From: Saprospiraceae bacterium
GTDB lineage: Bacteria; Bacteroidota; Bacteroidia; Chitinophagales; Saprospiraceae
Reading direction: 5' to 3'
Length of the DNA stretch: 64,000 bases
NCBI GenBank assembly: GCA_013001595.1
Contig: JABDMH010000094.1
Location: forward strand, 1 to 64,000
The translations under genes and the position numbers were made by a program. Below, in pieces: positions 17,928 through 25,996 of the stretch (positions are counted from its first letter, which is position 1; each line of letters opens with the position of its first letter). The notes beneath the pieces were generated by a model. It was not told the DNA's origin, ran no database searches, and worked only from the letters and a program-made list of their open reading frames with translations.

Positions 17928-19008
17928 TTACTCTAAAGTTCCTAATGGTGTGAATTTGATCTCTTTTAGGCTCACGGCTTTTGAATCTCCTTCAATGAAA
18001 GAAACGGAGACGATATGGTTTCCTGCCCGGTTAAATTCTAGCAACCCCATTTCGAAATATTGATAAACTGCCGATGAATTTTGCTGATTTTGCACAAATT
18101 CGCCCTCATTATTTTCAATTCTCCACACCAGGCGACTGTTATCGGTATAGTTCAGATCCACCTGGTAATAACCAGGCTCCATCACTTCCACCTCCCATGA
18201 CACTTTGCTGTCCAAAGTCCAGTCTTGAGCTTGGACAATGTGTTTCCATTCTCCAAATTTTTCCATCCATTTTTATTCAGTTATCTGGCAAGATGTTGCT
18301 TTGGCAAATGCGACAGGATTGGAGGTGCGATACACCGGGTCGATGCTTAAACTTTCGTCGACTTCCGATGGCCCTTCTACTTCCAGTTCCACTACTGAAA
18401 TTAGTTTCTCTGGCCGTCTTGATGGCATACTTATTTTAGTCCAATATCCTAATTTACTGGTCTCTACTTTTTGCTTTCGGCCGTCTACCCATAAGTGGGC
18501 TATTTTAATATTGTTCTTCAAGCCGGGAAGGAATATTTCACCACCTATAGGCCAATGGTAAATCAGCAGGTTTAATTTTTTGCCTGAGACCGTAACATCT
18601 CCCCATGGCATCATTCTGCCCCAGGGCGAGGGCCCTGCTTTATAGATTGTTTGTGGGTACCTTTTTACCACTGTCCAGAAGTGCGAAGCGCATTTTGAGC
18701 TTCTATCGGAATGGTGCCATCAGGTTTTGGCCCTACATTGAGCATGTAAGTTCCTCCGCGTGCGACCGTCGATAATACACTCTTCAAAATGCGTTTTGGA
18801 CTTTTCCAGTTTTTGTCATACCAGGCATAACCCCAGGAATCATTGGTCACATCGACCGTCTCCCAAAGCCCTTCCACATTTTTTATTGGAATATTCATGT
18901 CACTTAGGGAAACATAGTCTCCCAGTCCATGACCCGCTCTGCCTGAAATCAATGCGTTAGGTTCAAGCAGCAACTTATTTCCAAGTGCAGGAAAAAATCC
19001 TCAATAGA
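17928..19008 (-). pseudogene. GH29 alpha-L-fucosidase pseudogene, N-terminal half missing
   Basis: Three consecutive minus-strand pieces rebuild the back half of a GH29 fucosidase. The first (18665-19008) has LLEPNALISGRAGHGLGDY, EGLWETVDVTNDSWGYAWYD, NWKSPKRIL and GGTYMLNVGPKPDGTIP, all strong GH29 signatures. At about 18668 a one-base loss in a G run (CAGTGGTAAAA; GTGGGTAAAA expected) shifts into VKRYPQTIYKAGPSPWG of the C-terminal beta-sandwich. That frame meets an in-frame TAA at 18273 and then continues as a carbohydrate-binding-like domain (EPGYYQVDLNYTDNSRLVWR) to 17928. About 200 N-terminal residues with the catalytic nucleophile are absent. The gene cannot make an active enzyme. Confidence 0.88.
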
Positions 19009-19468
19009 AATTCATGACGATTTACCCAAAAGAGATGTAGATTTAATTGCCGTTAGCACAGATTGGCAAGAGCTACTGACAAAAAATATACGCATTCTGC
19101 ACCAGTATGCAACAAGAGCATGGATTGCTTCATTGAAAGCTGCTATCATCTATTGAATCCAAAGCGCTTTCATATTAGGTTCGACAGATTTTATTCAGGT
19201 ATATGCCGCCGTTGATCTCTTTCCGGTCATTTGTTGCAACGCTCTAGGTCATCCATGCTAAAATATAAAGCTCTTTCTTCGTTCGCTGCATTCGTGACTG
19301 TAACAATAGGTCAATACCAATTTGAATGACAGCTTAGACTACTCATAGGACTTTTTATTATCATGATATGCCTAAGCTACTAAAGCAAGGCAATTGCTCA
19401 TTCAAGTTGAAGCCACCAAGCTCTTAGAAAAGACACCGGCGTTATATATCAATACAATTGCTAATAAA
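19009..19468. other. Gap between GH29 relic and second sulfatase
   Basis: No gene is recognised. On the plus strand an open, protein-like stretch (about 18980-19156, containing DVDLIAVSTDWQELLTKNI) lacks a start and matches no family I know; it could be another relic. The rest is AT-rich and full of stops. Confidence 0.35.
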
Positions 19469-21124
19469 TCATTTAGCATGATTTATGATTCTTTCTTTTT
19501 CTGAACTTTTAACGGCCTCTTTATTGATCCATCCCAGCTTAGGGTATGGGCCAATTTTCTTTCTGTACTCGGCTAAAATTAGCTGAAGTTCGTATTTGAT
19601 TTGTGGTTCTTGCCCTACTACATTTTCTGATTGATAGGGATCTTTTTCTAAATCATACAGTTGCTCAGTCGGGGCATCTTCCTTGACTTTATTATCGACT
19701 ACATCGCTGTTTTTTTGTCTGGTCAGTGCAAATGCAGCAGCACCTGCCAATAGGTGATCTCCAACCTGCTTGCCTTGAAAACCACCCGCATCTTGCCCGG
19801 GGATGTAGACCCATTTCCCTTTTCTGATGACCAAATGTCCTGGATTGTTGGGTGAAATAACCAGTACCTCTCTTTGAGGGGCTTCTGCCTTCCCTGTGAG
19901 TTCGAGCAATTGATCTACACTGTCGTGCTCCTTATCTCCGCCTAAAGGTTGATTGGCGATCGAGGCAAATGTAGCAAGGAGGTCTATCTGACTGATCAGA
20001 TGGTCAGACTGACTGTTGGCAGGGATCTTACCTGGCCACTTGGCGATAAAGGGGACGCGATGACCGCCCTCCCAAGCACCAAACTTAAATCCCAACAAAT
20101 CTCCGTTGAGTTTGTGTCCAGCCTTCCATGCATCCTGCCCACCGTGATTTAACATGCCACCATTGTCACTGGTGAAAATCACAAGCGTATTCTCTTCCTG
20201 TCCCATCTCTCTGACCGTGCGCAGAATCTCCCCCACAATCCAGTCTAGTTCATGGATAAAGTCGCCATAGCGTCCTGCTTCGCTCGTACCTTTGAATTGT
20301 GGAGCGGGCGTAAAGGGATGATGGATATTAGTGGTGGCCAGGTAAAGAAAGAAGGGATTTTCTTTGTTTGAAGAATGCGTTTTTTTTAGCCATTCGAGCG
20401 CCTTATTTCTTAGGGTTGTCCCTACTTTTTCATCCTCATAAAACAAATGTGCTTTTTCAGCACCACCTATTTGGCTATATCCTCCTTTTGCCGGCCATTT
20501 TTGTGTGGCAGCCTCCGTATTCATCACAAAGGGATCGGTGGGGTCATAGCCTACAACTGCATGATTCTCTACATATACGAAAGGAGGACCGCTATTCACC
20601 GTGGGTATACCGAAGTAATAATCGAACCCTAACTCTAATGGTCCGGGTTTTAGCTCCTCATCCCAGTTCGGTCCTTCTTCCTGACCAAAGCCCAAATGCC
20701 ATTTGCCCACACAAGCGGTAGCATACCCAGCTTGTTGCAAAACATTGGCAATGGTCGGACTTTTCGTGTCTATGGTCAGCCCCTCGGTAACACCTGGAAT
20801 TGGTCCCCAAAAATTACGTCTCAAAGGGTACCTGCCTGTCAACAAACCATAGCGTGAAGGTGAGCATACCGCTGAGGAGGTGTGTGCGTCTGTAAATCGT
20901 CTTCCGTCTCTAGCCAGTTGATCGATGTTGGGTGTTTGGACAAGCGAAGCTCCATAGCAGCTTAGGTCACCGTATCCCAAATCATCAGCGTTGATAAGTA
21001 TGATATTGGGTCGCTTTTGCATGCTTTCTTTCTCTCCCTTTGAAGTGCAACCTATGCTTATTGTCGCAAGAAGCACTACTGCAATACTTGTTAATACTCC
21101 ACTTATTGTATTTATGAATGACAT
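19469..21124 (-). CDS. Type I sulfatase, arylsulfatase/GalNAc-6-sulfatase-like lipoprotein
   Basis: The 551-residue enzyme starts with a lipoprotein signal ending SIGC (Cys26). It keeps the metal ligands Asp47-Asp48 (NADDLGYGD), the formylglycine motif C87-S-P-S-R, K141 and H143 in GKWHLGFG, and a late TSDNGG Asp-Asn pair. The long insert GFDYYFGIP...PPFVYVEN and the tail QLYDLEKDPYQSENVV are usual for arylsulfatase A/N-acetylgalactosamine-6-sulfatase-like members (S1_15 or a near subfamily, inferred). It would remove sulfate from galactose- or fucose-type sugars. It lies 106 bp from the GH172 gene on the same strand, consistent with one transcription unit. Confidence 0.92.
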   Translation of the reverse strand: MSFINTISGVLTSIAVVLLATISIGCTSKGEKESMQKRPNIILINADDLGYGDLSCYGASLVQTPNIDQLARDGRRFTDAHTSSAVCSPSRYGLLTGRYPLRRNFWGPIPGVTEGLTIDTKSPTIANVLQQAGYATACVGKWHLGFGQEEGPNWDEELKPGPLELGFDYYFGIPTVNSGPPFVYVENHAVVGYDPTDPFVMNTEAATQKWPAKGGYSQIGGAEKAHLFYEDEKVGTTLRNKALEWLKKTHSSNKENPFFLYLATTNIHHPFTPAPQFKGTSEAGRYGDFIHELDWIVGEILRTVREMGQEENTLVIFTSDNGGMLNHGGQDAWKAGHKLNGDLLGFKFGAWEGGHRVPFIAKWPGKIPANSQSDHLISQIDLLATFASIANQPLGGDKEHDSVDQLLELTGKAEAPQREVLVISPNNPGHLVIRKGKWVYIPGQDAGGFQGKQVGDHLLAGAAAFALTRQKNSDVVDNKVKEDAPTEQLYDLEKDPYQSENVVGQEPQIKYELQLILAEYRKKIGPYPKLGWINKEAVKSSEKERIINHAK

Positions 21125-21229
21125 TATATCTTGCTTTGGTTTTCTTCTTCTAATTCCAATTATATACCACCACTTCTGGGCTTGAATCGTACTTAAATGG
21201 GGTAATGATGGTATTTCTGATCCTCAATG

Positions 21230-22888
21230 TTAGTTGATTATTTCCTTAGTAGCGGTCATCAAATTTAGCACACCCGTTGGATTCGGTGTACGATTAGAGG
21301 TAGTAGTCGCATCTCCATACCAGTACACACCTACTCCGTATTCCATATCGCACTCCGTCCAGCTCCACACTTCCATATCTAATTGCATTGAGCTGCCAAA
21401 AGGCATTACATCCAAAGAACGGGTACGTGTTTCGGTACTGTAATTTTGCGTGTTCCGTGTAGCGAATTCAGCTTCGGTTTTCCTATTGTGCATATTATAA
21501 ATAGCACTGGTCGGTTGAGCGTGAAATGGATGTTCGTAAAAATCGTTGCTCATTCCACCCCAGGAATATCCGTAATAATCTTCCGTGCCAGTTCCGAAAA
21601 TGGATGGAAAATCTTCGCCATCGACCCAAATTTTTTCATCGCCTTCACCCCACCATCTTCTAACAGGATTCCAAATGGTCAGTGCATCACCCACATACAC
21701 TCCTCTTCCTTTAATGGTCACATAGTTCCAGTCTGAAAATGGTCTGGTGAGCACTGGGTATTGCCCTCTCCAGGCGGCATGGAAGTATAGGCTCTTTTCT
21801 TCCCAATCGTAGTCTCCTACCACTGCTTTGAGCTCAACTTCAACAGGTTGATCTCCAAGGTTGATGACAGATATTTTTCCTGATTCTTGATAAGGCATTA
21901 CCCATCGACTAGACATGACACCATCATCGGCTACTGTTCTGTACCAACCTTGAAATGGATTGAGGCCAATGCCACTCCCAAAGAAATCCTCAACAGGACA
22001 CCATACGCTTTCCTTACCATCAAACTCCATTTTCAGCACCACAGCTCGTGTGACTATATCATCCTCGTAACTTCCCAATTTCAGTGAAAGGGTACGAACC
22101 GCTGATGTTCCTTCAGGTAGGGCAACTGTTTTCTCATCGCCCCGAATCAAAGTCTGCTTTAACTCCAGTATTTTACCTGTTGTTATGTTTTGGGGTGAAA
22201 GCAAGGTTTTACCTACTTCTTTCACAAGAGCAGTTGCTTGATTAAAGTCTTCCATGGTAAACGTTTTAATAGCAGTTCCTTCGGTATACTCGCGGAAAGT
22301 AAATTGGTAGAAAAATGGTAGCTCGGTGACGGTAATCTTGCAGCTTTCTGCGTAGGGAATCGGAAAAAATGAGACGGAGGAACGTAAAGACTTATGAGCA
22401 AATGGGAAAGGAAACAAACCTGTCCCATTTAGGAGTCCAAGCATATTGCCTTCCACGACAGGCTCAGTTGCCCCATCCAAATAGATCTTAATAATATTTG
22501 TTGTACTTGGGTCTCTCGGATTCAGGTATGGCATCCAGGTGCGAACAATTGCCCCTGGACTTTGATGATCCATGAGTACCCATTCCTTATCTCCATTATG
22601 TTCTTCGATACGGATAAAATTATGGTCATCTTCTTTTCTATTGTAATCCTTGTTGGCAAACCATCCCACTGTATCCTCAGGAGTTTTGGAAGCCCTATTG
22701 TAGCTACTCTCTTGTCTCAAGCGAAAATCTTTTTCTGGAAACCGTGAAACAACGTCCCGATCTATCATTTCATTGAGAAGAAACTCCATACTAATCTCTC
22801 TTTCTTGGTGGCAACATGAAACTAAAAGTGCCATGACAATCAAAAGTAAATTGTTTCTTAATCCTCTAATTTTTGAGCTGGTTTTCAT
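21230..22888 (-). CDS. DUF2961/GH172 family glycosidase, lipoprotein
   Basis: The 552-residue product has a lipoprotein signal (LLLIVMALLVSC, Cys25/26). Family features include SPGAIVRTWMPY, an IKIYLDG beta-strand, GLFPFPFAHKSLRSSVSFFPIPYAESCKI, DFFGSGIGLNPFQGWYR, EDFPSIFGTGTEDYYGYSWGG and FYEHPFHAQPTS, which match the two-jelly-roll DUF2961 fold now classed as GH172 (characterised members act on fructofuranose and arabinofuranose linkages). The acidic residues in GTGTEDYYG are the expected catalytic region. The substrate here is unknown. Its start overlaps by one base the stop of a 40-codon relic of a second GH172 gene directly upstream. Confidence 0.85.
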   Translation of the reverse strand: MKTSSKIRGLRNNLLLIVMALLVSCCHQEREISMEFLLNEMIDRDVVSRFPEKDFRLRQESSYNRASKTPEDTVGWFANKDYNRKEDDHNFIRIEEHNGDKEWVLMDHQSPGAIVRTWMPYLNPRDPSTTNIIKIYLDGATEPVVEGNMLGLLNGTGLFPFPFAHKSLRSSVSFFPIPYAESCKITVTELPFFYQFTFREYTEGTAIKTFTMEDFNQATALVKEVGKTLLSPQNITTGKILELKQTLIRGDEKTVALPEGTSAVRTLSLKLGSYEDDIVTRAVVLKMEFDGKESVWCPVEDFFGSGIGLNPFQGWYRTVADDGVMSSRWVMPYQESGKISVINLGDQPVEVELKAVVGDYDWEEKSLYFHAAWRGQYPVLTRPFSDWNYVTIKGRGVYVGDALTIWNPVRRWWGEGDEKIWVDGEDFPSIFGTGTEDYYGYSWGGMSNDFYEHPFHAQPTSAIYNMHNRKTEAEFATRNTQNYSTETRTRSLDVMPFGSSMQLDMEVWSWTECDMEYGVGVYWYGDATTTSNRTPNPTGVLNLMTATKEIIN

Positions 22889-23008
22889 TAAAGTATTCTG
22901 CTTCTTAAATTATTGATTGACAAATTTGTTTTGATTTCTCTAATAGATACGGGGTTGAACAAATTTCCGTGAGTAGAGGTAGGAGCGGCATCTCCATAGC
23001 AGTACCAG
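22888..23008 (-). pseudogene. C-terminal relic of a second GH172/DUF2961 gene
   Basis: The minus strand reads VCWYCYGDAAPTSTHGNLFN then PVSIREIKTNLSINN and ends at a TAA whose last base-pair is shared with the ATG of the intact GH172 gene. The intact gene ends with VYWYGDATTTSNRTPNPTGV followed by LNLMTATKEI, so this is the same C-terminus in diverged form. Nothing upstream of 23008 remains recognisable. Confidence 0.75.
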
Positions 23009-23200
23009 CATACACTTTTTATCGATATTGGTGAACATAGCAAGAATCCGACAACAATATATCGATTATCAAATTCGCTTTAAGTGCACTAGTGAATGTA
23101 CTCCGGAAAGTGCCAACCTCATAAAATGAATCTATTTTGGATAAGATTTGCACGTTTTCGAGATTAGGTGATACATGAGTATCAGCTGATTGAGAAAAAT

Positions 23201-23244
23201 GGAAAGGTTACCAAAAGGGCCATTTTTGATCTGGTGACCTTTTC
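23201..23244 (-). terminator. Stem-loop downstream of the GH117-like gene
   Basis: GGAAAGGTTACC (23201-23212) pairs with GGTGACCTTTTC (23233-23244) at 10 of 12 positions. It lies 21 bp past the stop of the minus-strand gene ending at 23265 and could terminate or stabilise its mRNA. The loop of 20 bases is long and no T-run follows closely, so this is tentative. Confidence 0.35.
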
Positions 23245-23264
23245 GGAGTGGATTCACAAGTTGG

Positions 23265-24293
23265 CTATTTCTTAATATTCATTTCATAGCGAAGCAAATA
23301 AGTCAGCCCTTTTCTGCCTTTCATAGCAATTCCCCATCCGGGAATTCCGACGTTAGGATTTCCATGCTCCAAATGCGGACGATATAAGCCTGGTGCTTTA
23401 GGGATGGCTTTCAAACTGTCATACCGCATGCTGAATTGGAGCCCATCTTCGGCATAATTTATTGACTGACTTAGGGAAGCAAGACAAGCCACTCCTTCAC
23501 CTTCCCTCCATATAAGTACCTCATGCCCCCTGTCCAAGAGATTGCCCATTTTCACAAATGGACCGTCCGGCGTATTTGCCAGGGCTACTCCCATTTCAGT
23601 AAGCCGTGGGCCTTCTTTGCCATGTTCTATGCATCTGCCTTTGTAATAGAGCCATATTTTACCATCGCGCACCAACATACTGGCATCATCTGCACGATAG
23701 CTATCAAAATCTGACGAGACCTCACTATGAGCAATTACCGGATTGTTTCGTATCCGCCTGAAGGGACCATCGGGACTGTCTGCCACGGAAACTCCAATAG
23801 CTGTGAAATCATTTGTGCTGTTGTTTTCAAATTTTTTATTAAGATTTCCAGGAGTAGGCTTTACCGCAGTATAATACAGATAGTACTTCCCATTATGGGC
23901 CAATATGTTTGGCGTAAATACGGAGTGACTGTCAAAAGCACCCTCTTCACCAAGCCCAAGCGCCATACCTTGTTCTTTCCAGGTATGTCCTTCATCTTCA
24001 CTTGTAGCGTACCAGATGGTGGCCCAATAACCAGGTGTGATAGGGCTATCCATTCGACTATACCACACGTAGTACATGTTTCCTACTTTAATCACGTCAC
24101 TAGGGTCTCTTCTATTATATACGGAATCTACCCCAATCCCTGAGATGTCAGAATAGGAAAAGCTCCTATGTTCCAAATTTTCCTCCCCAATAGTTTCCTT
24201 CTTGGAGTTCCCTAAAGAGCAAGACTTCATCAGAAAAATGGATATAACAAGGAGGCCAAATGCTTGAAATTTATTTGTTGATTTTTTTATCAT
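23265..24293 (-). CDS. GH117/GH43-like five-bladed propeller glycosidase, lipoprotein
   Basis: The 342-residue protein has a lipoprotein signal ending LMKSC (Cys25). The propeller opens with NRRDPSDVIKVGNMYYVWYSR (Asp63 or Asp66 as candidate base), continues with WYATSEDEGHTWKEQG, SVFTPNILAHNGKYYLYY, FDSYRADDASMLVRDGKIWLYYKG and closes with APGLYRPHLEHGNPNVGIPGWG. This order and spacing recall GH117 (alpha-1,3-L-neoagarooligosaccharide hydrolases), which acts on 3,6-anhydro-L-galactose; related GH43/GH32 clan enzymes are the alternative. The N-terminal helix-turn-helix dimerisation arm known in GH117 is short or absent. Cleavage of an alpha-L-galactose-type end is inference. Confidence 0.75.
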   Translation of the reverse strand: MIKKSTNKFQAFGLLVISIFLMKSCSLGNSKKETIGEENLEHRSFSYSDISGIGVDSVYNRRDPSDVIKVGNMYYVWYSRMDSPITPGYWATIWYATSEDEGHTWKEQGMALGLGEEGAFDSHSVFTPNILAHNGKYYLYYTAVKPTPGNLNKKFENNSTNDFTAIGVSVADSPDGPFRRIRNNPVIAHSEVSSDFDSYRADDASMLVRDGKIWLYYKGRCIEHGKEGPRLTEMGVALANTPDGPFVKMGNLLDRGHEVLIWREGEGVACLASLSQSINYAEDGLQFSMRYDSLKAIPKAPGLYRPHLEHGNPNVGIPGWGIAMKGRKGLTYLLRYEMNIKK

Positions 24294-24484
24294 GTCAATG
24301 TACTTAGATTAGATCTTATCGAGTTCGCCGTTGAACTCGACAACTTCATAGTTTTTCAGACATCTTGTTTGATTCCAGATTGAAAATAGGAACTAACTGT
24401 TCCTGGTAACATTGGAATTGCCACTCCAACAATTCTTTTCACTTTATTGAACATAGCTAAGGAATTGGGAATCAGTTCTCAAAC

Positions 24485-25508
24485 ATGATGACCACTTTGT
24501 CCAGAATTGGTTTTGATTCGATGATGATATGCCCTTTCATAGATGGGCCTGAAGCGTCCCCTGACCTCTAGCGGATATTTCTGTATGCTTATAACTTCCT
24601 CCTATGCTAGTGTAGGGCTCAAAGGGAACATCATAACCCAAGTTGTATTTGGCGGTGTATTCAAACCCACGGGCTAGGCGGTTATCATATGCACCATAAA
24701 GATCAACGCCCTGCTTCCAGGCCGCTCCCAAAAATCCGATGCCCATCTGAACATACAACTGATCCCGGCCGCTTTCCTGACACTGTCCAAAATCATTGAA
24801 ATAATTGAGGATGGCTCCATTGCCATCCCCCTCCAGGAAATAATTAGTGGCTCTATCGAAGATCTCTTGGTTGTCGACAAAAACACCGATACTGAGCATG
24901 GTCTGTATCATCGACGCATCCCAATTGCCATTGGCCCAGTCAAAGAAATCCTTTATGACCTCATAATGGACATCCAGCAACATCTTTTCAAACTGTGCAA
25001 TGTCCTCTTCCCGCCAAAGATCAGAAGTATGTCGGATGATTTCAGCACCATTGATCATACTGACTCCTGTCATTCCTACTAGGGGTTTTGCATCGTGCTC
25101 GCCTATGGATTTTAAGGTAGACGACCAATTATTGAGCATGTCTATCGATTTTTGGGCATGTCGGGCATCTCCCGTTACTACCCACTGTATGGCTTGAGAA
25201 TAAACTGCGGCAGCATCCAACTCTAAATCGCTGGCTCCAATGTCTGGCTTATTATAAGCTCCTCGTAGCACATTGGTACTGGCCTTCGACTGCCAGTCCA
25301 TATCTGAAATATCGGCCTCTAGCAACATCTTCCATCCACTAAACCAAGGTTCTTCTTTAGCCAGAACCCTTTGCTTAATAAAGTCGAGTTCTGCTTGACT
25401 GTGCAGTAAACCTGGGTGGATGAAATTTGATGGATCTGAGGATTCTTGAGCATGGGAATGTGCCACCACTTGCACCAGAACTGCAAAGATTATCAGAATA
25501 TATTTCAT
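24485..25508 (-). pseudogene. Alginate-lyase-like (alpha/alpha) toroid gene, frameshifted and 3'-truncated
   Basis: The frame from 25508 encodes 323 residues: signal peptide (MKYILIIFAVLVQVVAHSHA), FIHPGLLHSQAELDFIKQRV, NNWSSTLKSIGEHD, GVSMINGAEIIRH, GNWDASMIQTMLSIGVF, ECQ-like QCQESGRDQLYVQMGIGFLG and EISARGQG, all typical of the alginate lyase (PF05426) family. It stops early at 24537. Removing one base at about 24557 restores RFRPIYERAYHHRIK, the expected continuation, which then ends at 24485, still roughly 80 residues short of usual length. The catalytic toroid is thus mostly present but the C-terminal part is lost. Activity of the truncated product is doubtful. Confidence 0.75.
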
Positions 25509-25996
25509 ATTTATATAGTTAGACGTTCAGACCCTTTCACTCCTGTGGCAGATCATCGATATTCCAATCTTTGTTTAAGCTATTATTCTTATTGGCCTTG
25601 TCAATTTTCCCATGGGCATATGGCACTTTATCCACTTATTGAATACGAGCACAACCAGGCAAACTCATCAAGCTCTCGAAGTTCATCATTTCTTTGCATC
25701 TGTTACGCTTAATTTCAAGAGGTGTTTTGGAAGTGAAGCTGGCAACTTGTCTATCACAAAGGTTTTCTTCTTCAACTTTCAATCGAATATTCAAGTCTCC
25801 CCTTTATCGTTTATCCAGCATTTTAAGTATTTACCTATAAAATGGCTGCCAGGTGAGCCACCTTGGCCCATAATGCATTGGAGGACATTTCCACTACGGT
25901 CTGATCAATGATCTCAATTTTACTATCAATTTCTGCGTTTTCTACGCTCGGTAATTATGATCCACATTTTCCAGCTTTTCATTTATCCATGTAACA
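25509..25996 (-). pseudogene. Relic zone: pieces of a six-hairpin protein and of a beta-helix enzyme
   Basis: Two vestiges are visible on the minus strand. At about 25655-25712 the reading KEMMNFESLMSLPG matches KEIMSFESSMGLPG of the intact six-hairpin gene (33090-34976), then breaks at a stop. At 25840-25890 the reading PPMHYGPRWLTWQPFYR matches the extreme C-terminus (PPMHYGPRWLPWQPFYR) of the beta-helix gene ending at 39437; its stop is lost or altered. The remaining bases show scattered stops in all frames. So this gap is a graveyard of copies of genes still intact further along the block. Confidence 0.7.
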
